Assembly: GCA_012064415.1 (NCBI GenBank)
Contig: SSNU01000098.1
Coordinates: 58,853-122,852 of the forward strand
Source: Gyrodactylus bullatarudis
Taxonomy: Eukaryota > Platyhelminthes > Monogenea > Gyrodactylidea > Gyrodactylidae
Direction: 5' to 3'
DNA length: 64,000 nucleotides
Below are positions 53,447-64,000 of the stretch, in pieces. The notes under the pieces were generated by a model, which did not search any database, was not told the origin of the DNA, and saw only the letters and a program-made list of their open reading frames with translations. The first letter of the stretch is position 1. Each line of letters opens with the position of its first letter. The translations under genes and the position numbers were made by a program.

Positions 53447-54727
53447 TTATAATTTGAATTTTTCTGTTATCTTGTCAGATATCATTCTTCCTATAGCCAA
53501 TGAAGATGTGGCAGCTGGTGAGGGAGCATTCCTAACATGAATAACTCTGTCACTCAATGGGCCGGATCCACTATCGAAGATAAAATCATCTACCAATTTG
53601 CCATCAGTATCCAGAGCTTGGGCTCTTACGCCAGAAGGTCCTCTCATAACATCTTCAATCTTCAATGAAGGCACATATCTCTGCAGAGCTTTAACTGTTC
53701 TATTCATGCTAATAGCTCCTAAATATTCCTCTATGCCGTATTTTAGATTTTTAAAGCTGAGTTTCACAAGTCCTGGATAAGTCACTGCATCAATAGTGTC
53801 TTTGAGTGAAAAATCAAACCGACCATACCCCTCTCTTTTGAAAGATAACACAGCATTTGGACCAAGCCATACACCACCTTCTATCCTCGGAGTAAAATGA
53901 ACCCCTAAAAAGGGAAATTTAGGATTTGGAACAGGATAGATATTTGTTTTCACAAGGTCAGCCTTTTCTGGCTTCAAAAGTAAATAATCTCCCCTGAAAG
54001 GTACAATTTTTGGAGAAGTTGAACAGCCTGTCTTCTTAGCAATCAGATCAGATTGTAATCCTGAGCAACTGATAAGATTTTTACAGTACAAAGCATTCGA
54101 ATTTTTATTTATGACAATCGGATACTCAGGGTCTTCACTCTGGTCAATTTGCTCTACTTCGTAATTTAATTCGATTCTACCTCCATTTTCCTGAAACATT
54201 TTTCCATAATGGATGGCGACTCTCTTCCAATCAACAATTCCAGTCATGGGAGAGTATATGGCACGAAGTCCTCGGCAATTGGGCTCAATTTGGCGAATTT
54301 GATCTGCATCAACCATTTCGACTCCTGGCACCTTGTTTAATTTAGCTCTTTCCATAAGATTATCCAAGGTTTTCAATTCCCATTCCTCAACAGCAACAAT
54401 CAATTTACCAGCTTTTTTATAAGGGATATTGTATTTGTCACAGTATTCATAAGTCTTGATTAGACCCTCGACGCATAGTTTTGATTTAAGTGAGCCTGGA
54501 GGATAATATATGCCAGCATGAATAACTCCTGAGTTGTGACCTGTTTGATGAGTAGCCAACTCGCTTTCCTTCTCTAGAACGAGAAACTTTTTATTTGGAT
54601 AGCGAAGTGCTAATTCTTGAGAAGTTGCAAGGCCAACAATGCCTCCACCTACTATGCATAAATCATAACAATTAGATGATGGTACATTTGAGTATAATCG
54701 AGATGATTTAAGCAAAATCTTCAGCAT
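53447..54727 (-). CDS. L2HGDH-like: L-2-hydroxyglutarate dehydrogenase, mitochondrial, intronless
   Basis: FAD-dependent enzyme that oxidises L-2-hydroxyglutarate to 2-oxoglutarate at the mitochondrial inner membrane. A single exon of 426 codons is near the family length (human about 463). Residues 1-20 are basic and Ser-rich, fitting a mitochondrial presequence. The dinucleotide-binding motif is GGGIVG at 27-32. QTGHNSGVIHAGIYYPPGS, GIVDWKRVA, PFRGDYLLLKP, GPNAVLSFKREGY, MRGPSGVRAQALD and the FAD-contacting PSPAATSSLAIG follow. The start is the first Met of the frame. All neighbours have introns, so a retrocopied or intron-stripped origin is possible, although the gene looks intact and functional. 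It converges with DHX35. Confidence 0.95.
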   Translation of the reverse strand: MLKILLKSSRLYSNVPSSNCYDLCIVGGGIVGLATSQELALRYPNKKFLVLEKESELATHQTGHNSGVIHAGIYYPPGSLKSKLCVEGLIKTYEYCDKYNIPYKKAGKLIVAVEEWELKTLDNLMERAKLNKVPGVEMVDADQIRQIEPNCRGLRAIYSPMTGIVDWKRVAIHYGKMFQENGGRIELNYEVEQIDQSEDPEYPIVINKNSNALYCKNLISCSGLQSDLIAKKTGCSTSPKIVPFRGDYLLLKPEKADLVKTNIYPVPNPKFPFLGVHFTPRIEGGVWLGPNAVLSFKREGYGRFDFSLKDTIDAVTYPGLVKLSFKNLKYGIEEYLGAISMNRTVKALQRYVPSLKIEDVMRGPSGVRAQALDTDGKLVDDFIFDSGSGPLSDRVIHVRNAPSPAATSSLAIGRMISDKITEKFKL

Positions 54728-55625
54728 AATTCAAAAATGTAACAGACACTTAAATAAAATTCCCCATTTAATAAATCGAAAATCAAGATATTAGTAAAAC
54801 ACATTCTATTTTCTTTTTCAAATTTGAAAAGCTGCACTATTGGAATCCAATAATTGGAATTTGACTCAAATTATATGAGAATTTTGTTACAAACTATTAA
54901 CGAGTATATAAGAAATATTGATCAGTACACAATTGATAGTTAATCTATTAAAAACCCTTTAATTATATAAGAATCAAAGAACAAGAACACATTGATAAAA
55001 TGAATACATTCTGTTACATTGAATACATCAAATTATAGAAATAAATTTCATTTATTCATAAAATATACAGAAATATCAAAGAATTAAAAATCATTTACTT
55101 TTCTTTCTATCTTTCTTATTATCCCAGATCCGTTCACTTGAAAAAATACAAGAGAATTTTAGGTTTTACAATTATTTTTTTATAAATAAAATACAAGTGG
55201 CAACTGTGATTACTCACAAATAGGTCTGTAACATTTTTTATCTCTCTCAATAAAATATTATTCTGTGGATATTTGGGCAATATAAAGGTGTGTATCACAT
55301 GATGAAATTGATTCAAGGTTACTCTGAGATTAGAATAGCAAGAATAGCTATTTTGTATTACAATAAATAAATTCTATTGGCAGGTATTTGATATGGTCAA
55401 GTAGAGCATCGTCTCTGGATAACTTCCATTTCAATAAAAGGTTGAATTGACTACGATGAAAGTACCAAAGAATGAGACCATCTAATAGAGAGAGAGAGAA
55501 AAAGAGCTTTGGCTAACATTGTATTCATAGAAAGGAACAATATCTAGAGTTTAAGTATCAATTAAAGTTTATGGAAACGCATAAAACAAATTGATTTCAA
55601 TTATTCATATAGGAAAATATTATTA
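54728..55625. other. Intergenic interval L2HGDH-OSBP
   Basis: Contains the L2HGDH promoter side and the OSBP 3' UTR. A (GA)n tract is at 55486-55499. Nothing else is recognised. Confidence 0.45.
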
Positions 55626-58600
55626 TCACCGTTCGAAAATATTTGGACATTCGGACCAATCACCGGATTCTTTTTTCTCCCAATATTTTCCAGTGAATTC
55701 ATAGCAATCTTGTTGTGTTTCAGCATCAAAAGTGCTCTTGAACCAAAGTGGACTGTATGGTTTACCCCTTGAGTGATCTTGAAAAAAAATTTATTTTTGA
55801 AAAATTTATACAAAGTAAATTTAGATTATTTCTTCGTTTTTTAATTTCAAATAGTTATTAAAGCTAGCAGTAGTGTCTCTTTTATTTATTGTAATCCTAA
55901 AATTTGAAAAAAATTCAGCTCCTAACAAAAGTCATAATTTTCAGTCAGTAAACTCAAAAAATTCACGAAAATTTTTATGATCTCTTCTTATATTTGAAGT
56001 TAGTGGATATTTTTCCGTTATTACAGGAGAAAGTTCCCAAAATTACAGTAATAAAAGGTGTAATTATCAAAATTAGTGTTCATTTTCTCGAATTTAGTCA
56101 CTAAATTTTAGTGGAATGCTTAAACAAAATTACTAGAGAACTTTACAATATTCAGATGAAATAAAAACATAAATTAAATAAACTTTTAGGCAAGTTGAAA
56201 CTAACCATTGGCTTCCCATAGAGCACGTCTTTCACGTTGATTTTGCTCCAAAATTTCCTTGAGAGAATTAGCCTCGTCCCAATGGCCTTCTTCCATCAAC
56301 CGTTGATCTGGGCGCAAACGTGAGTCTGTCGGGGCAATACCATCTTCCATCTCATTAAGTTGTACACTCATATCATTAAAGTTATAAATCTGTTTAGAAA
56401 TATCAAATGAGAAAACCTTATTATGTGCATGGTAGTGAGGTCATTTGTAAAATTTTATGCTGATTCCAAGTCTGTACTCAGAATTAGACCTCAATTTTAA
56501 AAGGGAAACGAGTAAAGTTGAAAAATAATGAAATTTCCATGCAAAATTATCAATATTTTTTGCATTAATAGATCATCAGGGAAATGAACGTTTTTTCCCA
56601 TATTTTCTCAAATCGTATAAGGTAGGAAAGTTCTGAGCACAGGTTTGGAATCAGCATAAAATTTACAATTGAGTCTTATATGATATAAGTTATATCTAAG
56701 GCAAGATGTGTGAATTCTCCGCATCCAATTAGAGATACTTTAAGATTTGGGCACTTATCCCTCCTCACCTAAAACATCCTAATAATTATAATTGAATTTT
56801 TACTTGTTGATAAAAGTTTGTAAAATTTAATTTCTTTTCGACCCCCGTGTTATTTTCAATATTGAGTGAGTGAATTAAAAATAAAATTAAACAATTCTCA
56901 CCTGGTCAGCATCCTGTCTAGGTGGTATAGCAGTCCAAAGGTGCAGAACCTTTTTCTCATCACCAACTGGCCATCCAATTAATTCCTTGTCCCAATTTCC
57001 CTTGATTGAGTAGACAATTTTTCCATTAGGATCATAAATCGAGCCAAGAATCAATCTGTTTTCTTTAGCAAAATATGAATGAGAGTGATAAGTCAACTTG
57101 CAAACATGGCCAGTAGCTTTGTTGATTATTTCTGCCTCTCCATAGTTATCGATCCATAAGCGCCCAACAATAATATTGTGAACTGTCGTTGTTACTTTAT
57201 TCCATGTATAACTATTCCCATCGCCAAACTTTATACAGACAGATCCTTTTAAAATGAAAAAAATTAATAGTATGAATTATTGGTCTTATTTTTGTAGGTT
57301 TACATGGGAATATTAACTACATAAAAAATAAAGAATTCAGTATCTAACATATGTACTATACAATACAATAATAATAATAATAAATTTCTTACTTAAAGTT
57401 CCCTGAAATCTAACGCCAACTATCTCTCCCGAGATTTAGTTCTAAGCAAGTTTGTTTGTTTTCAGGTAGAAATGATTTAATTTAACCACTTCGATCCCAG
57501 AGATCGTATAGGACCGCTTAATCAACTATCTTAGACGAACTCTTTTTTCTTACGGGCTCCAAGGGGTTAATATCAATCGAATCAGAATTTAAATTATGCC
57601 TATTATTTTCAATGCAAAATATCTATTCTGACTAAAGTTCTATAAGAAGATTTAATACTGTATAACGCGACCATTTTCAGATTCCATATTGGATCAAAAA
57701 ATTTTCCCATATTCCTTACTAAATATTTATAAATATAGAGAAGCATATCTGAGTAAATCATGAAAATCTCTCAATGGAAATCTATTAATTTTAGATTTTA
57801 GACAGAAATTAAGAAAAAAGATTCAAATTGAATCATTAATTTGTTTAAATAGAATTTATGAAAATTGGCCAAGTTTTTGTGTATAAGTTTGTTTAATGTT
57901 ATTCGTACCTGGTTTTTCACAAAATTATCTTAATTTGACTAACAAAGTATTTCTTTTCACCTCAATAAGTATCCAATGGCAACTATGAGTAGAACTCAAT
58001 TTCGGATTTTGACTTATCTTTAGCCGTCTGAACATTTCATAAAATTATTTATAGAATTGAAAGAATGATTGAAAAATAGAAAACTGAAGTATGAAGAGAT
58101 TCCATGTTAAAATTTAAAGCAAATTTAAGTAGTGAAAATGATCAAGAAATCAAACTCTCAAATATTAATGAAGCGAATTCTTGGAAAAATATTTACCAAA
58201 TTTTATTTTCTTGTCCAATTTAGAACTTGAAAAAATTCTTTTTCAAACCAATACAAAATTTCTGCTAAAAGTTAAAAATAAATCGAAATTTGAAAAATGA
58301 CCATATATTTCCTCAAATTGATAAAAGTGTGCTACATTTTTTTCTTTAAAATCGAACATTTATATTTGTATAAAGAATTATAAAGATCAAATAAGAGAAC
58401 AGAGAAAGAGTGTTTTATGTGACCGGTTTGGGAGGGTTTGAACCTGGGACCGAGAGTTAAGAGGTCCGAATGAGAGGTGAGAGAGATACCACTACGCCGT
58501 GACCTCGAGTTTAAATCATATTTGAGTATTCAGCGAGTTCATTCCATCAAGAGTTAATCTTTTTGAATGGTATCGCTAAAGGAAGTCAGTCCTTCTAGAA

Positions 58601-61600
58601 AGAGTCTAACATTTTAGTGATACTGATTCAAACTATATGTATTTTTTTATTATTTTATATCTGAAAAGAAGAATAGTCGTATGACAATGAAACGAAAATA
58701 AACATTGTTTGGTATGACTTGGATTACATAAACAGTTGAGTCAAGAATCTATCTGGATGAAATAAAAAACCGAGCCCAAAAATGATCCGGATTAAAAACA
58801 ACCCGATTTTTTAGGGTTAATAAACTTGAGCAATGAATTCAGTAAAAATACTGTAAGAATTTAGGTCAATATTGGTATTCTCAGCCATTGGTAATCCAAA
58901 AGTTTTTAGACGTTGATCTTCTTTTTCATATAAAATAATATTTTGTTTTTGCTGAGTAGGTCAAAAATATATTTTCAATATGTTAATGAGCAATGAAATC
59001 TGATTAAAATGATGTAAAGCATACTTTGGTCTCTATTTTGGTTTGTGAAATAATTTTGATATTTATCTGCTATTTTTTAACTTCTAAATTTGTTCATCAA
59101 ACAACAATGTATGTAAACAATAAGAAACATACAAACTCCTTCTTAAACATGATATAATCATTTTCTAGTCTAGATTAAATCTAATAAATTTTGTCTTGAT
59201 AAGAAATCAAATCTCTTGAATATCCTGTAATCAGAATTCCGAAATCGTTTGAATCTTTGCGCTACCGTTTACAGGAAAGAGGAAAACATTTGATTGAAAT
59301 TGAATATCACTAGATAATTATTCTTAAAACTAAGCAGAGTACATTTGTACTTCATTTTCATTTTACTGAAGCTTTATACTATTAATGATAACTAGAGCCT
59401 CAAAAACGCATATTTTGCATATTTTAATCACAAGGTATACTTTTTCTCATTCGACGAAAACTGCAATCAGATTTCTTCTTAGTATAAGGGTTAAAAAGTT
59501 ATAACTGCATATATCTGCATATGTCAAATAGAAATGCATGTATAACGCATAAAAATTATCAGCCAATAGAATTTTACCCACAAACATGATAGGCCAATCA
59601 GAATCAAGTTAAAAAGTCAATGAATAAAATTTATATTTTGCAATGGCGTAGGATTTAATAACTTGATTACAGCATGACTAAAATCCCTATTTCAAAATCG
59701 GTTAAAATCCAGGAATATATATAAATAGGGTTAATTCCAAAAATCACCCCAAGAAAAATTTTTCTGATAATCACCCCGAAAATTTTCAAAAGAAAATTTT
59801 TATAAATAACAAGCAAAAATTATATTGAACACTAAATTTCATTACATTTTTTTCAGCTTTTGATTTTTTACGGCTTTTACATGGTCTTCCACGTTCTTTA
59901 TTTATTCTGTAGCCTTCAAGTTCTGACTCTTTCAGATTTTCGACGTCACACAGCATGATAATCTCCGAGTAAGTTTTCAAGGATTACTTTGAATTCATTT
60001 GGAACATATTTTTCAGGGGGAACTTATTAGCGACGGCACACAGATGTTTACAAGGATATCCATTAATCATTGCAAAACTACAAGAGCATTGGAGTTTATT
60101 GAAATTAACAACTCTTCTTATTTCACTATTGCGTAACTATTGGTTTCGTAACATATTTCGAATAATAACGAATATCTCAATGATAATCTCATCAAATTAT
60201 AAATTTTTCTCCTACCCCTCCATCACTCTATGAATGAGTCACAAATTACTATACCCCGAATATATTAATTTATGGTTCGTAGAAAATATTAAAACTAATT
60301 TTGTCAGCTAATTGGTTATAATTAATAGTATTGAGGGAGATAATTGTGATGAAAAAGTAGAGAGGAAAATAAGAATAATTACTATTATTTATAATTGATA
60401 TGAGTAAAAGAGCTGAAATTTTCATTGGGGTCATTCTTTGCTTTGGGGAGATTTTTGGAAAATTTTTTCCTTTGGGGTGATTTTTGGAAAAAAAAATTTT
60501 CTTGGGGTGATTTTTGCAATTAACCTGTATAAATATAAAGGCAATAAACAGCAAAGGTTTTTCCTATATTCTAACCAATAAATTGATTTTTAAATAATAT
60601 TATTCTATTTATTAATTAAATGTCCCTACCTGTTATTTACTCATTAGTAGTAAAATCTTTGAAAAATCTTAAAAGCATATTTTATATGCGCATATGAGTC
60701 TATCAAAACTGCTTATTTTTGAGGCTCTAATGATTACATTGTGTTCAGAATCCTAATTTCAACAAGTCAAAAAGATTTTTTCATCAAGTATTCCATATTT
60801 ACATATTGCCAAGGAATAAGTGATGAAAAAGTGATGAATTTTAAGTCATTCTATTTTTTACTATCTTCGAAATACAATCTTGCTAAAAATTGCTATTTTT
60901 TGACCATCCTATTGATAAGTTTGTCGACTTAACCCTATATAGTAACGTATGAAGACAATCATCATCGAAAATTTTGGATAACAAATGGCTGAGAATACCA
61001 AAAAATTTTATTATTCAATAAAGATTCTTCATATTAACTATGTTTTATATAGGAAAAGTTAAATATCAAAATCGCATAACAAAGTAAAAACAAAGTGTAG
61101 AAAATTTTATTGCAAACAATACCTTTTGGTGTAACAGAGAGATATTTTCCTCGAAATTTGCTAGTCAACATTAAATCCTGTCGAAACAGCCATTTTTGCT
61201 TGGGAGATTCAGCATAAAACGCCATTACTGGGGGATGATGGGATACCTAAAGGAATAAATCTTGTAAATGGATCATACATCAGAACCATGACACATTTCC
61301 CTAAAGAATCAAAAATGGTTGAATGAATTCTTTATTAAAATTTAAACGGAAAATTTTGTGATGAGCTTTAAGCTGTTAGCTTCAAGATAGATCATTGAAT
61401 TTCGACATCCTTGTTTAATTTTTAATTCTCTATTAAATGGTTTTTTAAATCATAAATGCATGTAAAAAGTTGTTAATAACACGGATAAATGAAGGAATAT
61501 TACGATATTAAATTCACGTTCATCTGAAAGCTAATCTTTTGCAGGTAAATTGTATCAATATTTATGAATCTGTGACCAAATCTGGTCAGATAAATTCTTT

Positions 61601-63471
61601 CAAAATCATTCTCTATATATTTCATAAAACACAACACTACTTAAAGGTATGATGGTTATAATTATGAGTAAAAATTGGGGCGTTTCCTTGCTAAAGGACA
61701 GCTGTATTAGCATTTTTAGTTTCGAATGTATAGTTGAAATTTAAACCATCTTGTTAGACAATTTAGAAGTTTTGTTTCTAAATTTATATATAGACTTGGA
61801 CAAAATTTTCAAAAAAGGATTGAAATCGCCTATCGATATGATAAAATTAAACTTCATCATCGCACCAAATTTCGCTCCAAAAACAAAAGTAAGAAAATGA
61901 AAAAATTTTGAGAATAATTTTGACTCAGATTCACGTTATTTTTCTCAACAAATTGGATAAATGACTTGAATTTTTTAAAATTCCTCTTATTTACCCTGAA
62001 TATAAAAATTCTGATTGGTCAAAAAATTAAAAATTTTTATTTATAACAGAATTATAAAAAGATATTTCGGATCGAAATTCAGTCGGAGGATATTAAAATA
62101 CTTGAAGATTAATTTTATCATACCGATAGGCGATTTTGGAAACTTCGTCTAATTCTTATGTACTGCATTCTGTGAATACTACTCGCTCGAGTCTCAAAGA
62201 ATATACAGCTGTTATACTAGCTTTATGTAACAAATCGAAATCACTAATTTACACGCAGTTACTCATCCCTCATTGATCGCACAAACAATGATCCTGATAA
62301 ATTAACGTGCTTTCTTGGCAAGTAAGTTACAACTATTTCGAATTAGATAGAAAAAGAGAATATGTGTTACCGTATAAGTCGTGAATCAGGAATTATAAGA
62401 ATTTCCTAGTATATTTCGTGAACAGAATTTTTCTTCACAGGTTATACTAAATTAGTATATTTCGTGAATGATTTAGGGTGGGGGTCTCTTCCTCATACTA
62501 TTAAATGGGTGTACTAGACTGGGTCCCAATTTTTTTAAGCGGTGAAAATTAAAAAATAAAATTCATTTCTTAACTAAACCTTAAGAATTTCTAGGTCATG
62601 TAAGTCTACCATGTTCATTGTAGCTTTTAGCGCTTTGACTTTAACTAATCATGACCGTACTTATAAGTAAGGATATGGAAAACAAAAATATATAATTATA
62701 CTTCAAATCAACTAAACGAGGATTTTAAAGATTCTTAAATACAATAAATATAATTTAAAACCCAAAAAAGTAATCCAATTAGAATTTCTACTTTCCCGGC
62801 CCATAATTCTCATTATTTTTCATTTCATATTTTTTTTACGCTCTTCTGCTTTTCATGTTTTTTTTTAAAGTTATTCAAGAGATTTTTCTTAAAGATTAAA
62901 TTAAATTTTGATTATGAAGATGACAAAATTTATCTGAATTTTTACATATAACTTCAATATTTCACTAAATGATTATCGAGATGATCAAAGATTTTAATTT
63001 TATTTTACGATCATTAAATATTTAGGCAGGATTTGGCCGTGTGTAGGGACTAACCTGTTCACTCATACTACGCCATTCTTGATCCTTCTCCATAGTTCGA
63101 TCACACTCATAAGTCTCACCAAGCATTGGATTAAACGGCTTACCCGTTCTATCTGCAGTAGCAGCATACGAGCTAACAGAGAAGGCTGCCACATAGGCCA
63201 TCTGAAGAATGATGTCCTTCCTTCGACCACATTCAGCTGCATTATCCAAAAGTTTTGAATAAATTAAATCTTCTGTTGCTCGTTGTAAGACTGATAAAGG
63301 TTCATTGAAATTGACTGGTAACGGAAGCTTTGTTAGTTCTTTACCAATTGAATTTTTCAACACAGACCAGAGGTTAAGACTGTACCTAGGCTTATGAGGA
63401 ATATTCATGCGTCTAGTCTTTAAGTTTGTCTCCTTCTCTACAGCCACGATATCTGACATGGCTTCTGACTG
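55626..63471 (-). CDS. OSBP-like: Oxysterol-binding protein (OSBP/ORP), lipid-transfer domain, 5' exons outside window
   Basis: Transfers sterols and PI4P between membranes at ER contact sites. Minus-strand exons are 63471-63055, 61246-61123, 57245-56902, 56389-56206 and 55777-55626 (406 residues). Acceptor CAG at 63472 implies further upstream exons (PH domain, FFAT motif) beyond the window. The ORD is complete: SLNLWSVLKNSIGKELTKLP, PVNFNEPLSVLQR, KPFNPMLGETYE, the signature EQVSHHPP across the first junction, SKFRGKYLSV, WNKVTTTVHNII, GTAPTDSRLRPDQR-like (GIAPTDSRLRPDQR), EGHWDEAN, and the C-terminal GKYWEKKESGDWSECPNIF. The closest human relatives by these blocks are OSBP/OSBP2. Introns of 1.8 and 3.9 kb hold a SINE and DNA transposons. 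Confidence 0.93.
56445..56667. repeat. MITE family G, 223 bp, in OSBP intron
   Basis: TGTAAAATTTTATGCTGATT (with CCAAGTCTGTACTCAGAA) at 56445-56482 is inverted at 56631-56667 with 2-3 changes. Related arms occur at 7097-7133 and 11384-11421. There is no coding sequence. Confidence 0.65.
57246..58335 (-). other. OSBP intron segment, unassigned
   Basis: AT-rich intronic sequence. An (AAT)n tract lies near 57366-57382. No coding or repeat content was recognised. Confidence 0.4.
58336..58507 (-). repeat. tRNA-derived SINE, copy 3 (best preserved promoter)
   Basis: Minus strand: GTCACGGCGTAGTGGTATCT (A box GGCGTAGTGG) and, about 45 nt later, a perfect B box GGTTCAAACCC. A body of about 60 nt (CACTCTTTCTCTGTTCTC) follows, then an ATAAATGTTCGATTTTAAAG tail. 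This copy retains both pol III boxes, in the same orientation as its host intron. Confidence 0.8.
59728..60527. mobile_element. Mutator-like element (MULE) remnant, 800 bp
   Basis: Ends GGTTAATT..AAAAATCACCCCAAG and the inverted CTTGGGGTGATTTTTGCAAT (then TAACC) form TIRs with repeated CACCCC subunits. TATAAATA occurs immediately outside both ends (59720-59727 and 60528-60535) as an 8-bp target-site duplication. Inside, the minus strand encodes a SWIM zinc finger, a domain carried by MULE transposases. Confidence 0.75.
59800..60140 (-). pseudogene. SWIM zinc-finger transposase C-terminus
   Basis: Minus-strand reading: KLQCSCSFAMINGYPCKHLC then AVANKFPL, a SWIM finger (CxCx(n)CxH) in the usual C-terminal context. 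After 13 further residues an in-frame TAA (59984-59986) occurs. The frame then continues with KTYSEIIMLCDVENLKESEL and INKERGRPCKSRKKSKAEK, a basic C-terminal tail (GRPxKSRKKxKA) common in SWIM/MULE proteins. The catalytic DDE region is absent, so the protein is non-functional. Confidence 0.75.
60738..61122 (-). other. OSBP intron segment, unassigned
   Basis: A 63-codon plus-strand frame (60741-60932) shows no similarity. Nothing else is seen. Confidence 0.35.
61799..62148. repeat. MITE-like inverted repeat in OSBP intron
   Basis: ATCGCCTATCGATATGATAA with AATTAA (61825-61850) is inverted at 62109-62134 with a single mismatch. Weaker similarity extends on both sides. It has no coding sequence and no other copy was seen in the window. 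Confidence 0.6.
62149..63054 (-). other. OSBP intron segment, unassigned
   Basis: A short duplicated motif (CTAGTATATTTCGTGAA near 62407 and AGTATATTTCGTGAA near 62455) is present. Otherwise no feature was recognised. Confidence 0.4.
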
Positions 63472-63880
63472 CTAAAAAATATTATATTATAGTATTTATG
63501 TCATTGAATACACTTAGGCTGTACAGAGAAAATAAGAAATAAAAAAAATTGTCAAAAAATAAGACAATCATTTCCATGTTTCATTACATCAATTAAATTT
63601 TTGAGACAGCGCACACATGACAACAACTTTAACAAAAGCGAAATAAATTTACATTGAAAATACGAATCTGATTGGCCTACATTTAAACAAATTTGCAAGA
63701 TGAATAAAATTTGAAAAAAATAATACAAGGCTACAATTGATCCTTTGTTGACAGTTAACGCTTAATAGGTATAAACTGGAATTTTTCCAAAGGTTTAAAG
63801 AACCCTTTGGCTGCATGCGGAAAAATAGTACGATTCAACATTCTTTTTCTTAACCCATTCAATATTATTGAACTTTTGTT
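63472..63880 (-). other. OSBP intron upstream of the first visible exon
   Basis: Non-coding sequence. No upstream OSBP exon is recognised before the repeat at the window edge. Confidence 0.4.
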
Positions 63881-64000
63881 GGTTTCTGAACTCATGAGGA
63901 AGGTAGGAGAAAACAGACGTATATTATAGTGATAAACGTTATATTTCGCCGGGTCTCATCAGACTCTACCCCGGTTTCGATATAAATACTATTACAATGC
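63881..64000 (-). repeat. Hammerhead-type repeat, copy 8, truncated by window edge
   Basis: Nearly identical to 6680-6801, including flanking GGTTTCTGAACTCATGAGGA and GATATAAATACTATTACAAT. This sequence extends beyond position 64000, so the element's other half cannot be seen. Confidence 0.8.
63926..63968 (-). ncRNA. Hammerhead-type ribozyme motif, copy 8 (core intact)
   Basis: Minus strand order: TAGAGT, CTGATGA (63956-63962), GACCCGGC, GAAA (63944-63947), stem III ATATA-ACG-TTTAT (63932-63944, one T-T mismatch), C at 63931 after AT as the ATC cleavage triplet, then ACTAT. Stem I pairs 3 bp, a mismatch, then 2 bp. All conserved core bases are present. Only stem II is abnormal, with a CCGG-containing 8-mer in place of a hairpin. 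Confidence 0.7.

Larger units (their letters stand above)
59393..60729. mobile_element. hAT-like element (1337 bp) with nested MULE
   Basis: Perfect 14-bp TIRs TAGAGCCTCAAAAA are present at both ends. Flanking 8-bp sequences ATGATAAC (59385-59392) and ATGATTAC (60730-60737) differ at one base, matching the 8-bp target-site duplication of hAT elements. No hAT transposase is present. About 800 bp of its length is a later MULE insertion, so the original was about 530 bp and non-autonomous. Confidence 0.65.

Noticed and set aside
63881..64000. Spliced-leader or snRNA gene suggested by the conserved repeat and a TATAAATA sequence
   Set aside because: There is no SL-like exon with an adjacent donor and no Sm site in the right place. 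The hammerhead-order core explains the conserved bases better.

Overview
This window is eukaryotic nuclear DNA from an AT-rich invertebrate. Host genes are split by GT-AG introns, repeats are dense, and no operons or bacterial signals are present. Introns range from 32-34 nt to several kilobases. Ultrashort introns, Penelope/hammerhead sequences and high AT content would suit a flatworm or another derived invertebrate, but the sequence alone does not settle the phylum.

The host genes are conserved housekeeping or signalling genes. A class I alpha-mannosidase (minus, 15896-17765) and an MTMR3/4-like myotubularin (plus, 17883-24741) are divergently transcribed from a 117-bp gap. A plasma-membrane Ca2+-ATPase (minus, 29115-50317, about 21 kb) has two alternative last exons at the calmodulin-binding region. 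A DHX35-like DEAH helicase (plus, 50616-53330) diverges from it. An intronless L-2-hydroxyglutarate dehydrogenase (minus, 53447-54727) converges with DHX35. The 3' part of an oxysterol-binding protein gene (minus, 55626-63471) runs off the right edge. They share no single pathway. Roles include ER glycan trimming, phosphoinositide turnover, Ca2+ extrusion, RNA remodelling, mitochondrial metabolite repair and sterol/PI4P transfer.

The left 15.8 kb has no recognisable host gene and is made of transposon debris. It holds a Penelope-like RT fragment, a non-LTR retrotransposon whose RT has lost its YADD box, a second inverted non-LTR fragment, two tRNA-type SINEs, a 308-bp-arm palindrome, several MITE families and a mariner remnant. 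PMCA and OSBP introns carry relatives of these repeats, plus an RT remnant and a SWIM-finger MULE nested in a hAT-like element.

The most notable signal is a dispersed repeat with at least eight copies. One strand carries a hammerhead-type core: CTGATGA, an 8-nt CCGG-like segment instead of a normal stem II, GAAA, a 5-bp stem III hairpin with a 3-nt loop, an ATC/ATT cleavage triplet, and a short stem I. Two copies keep the whole core and four have single core mutations. Two pairs are arranged as inverted repeats. The arrangement fits small, possibly dimerising, hammerheads linked to Penelope-like elements.
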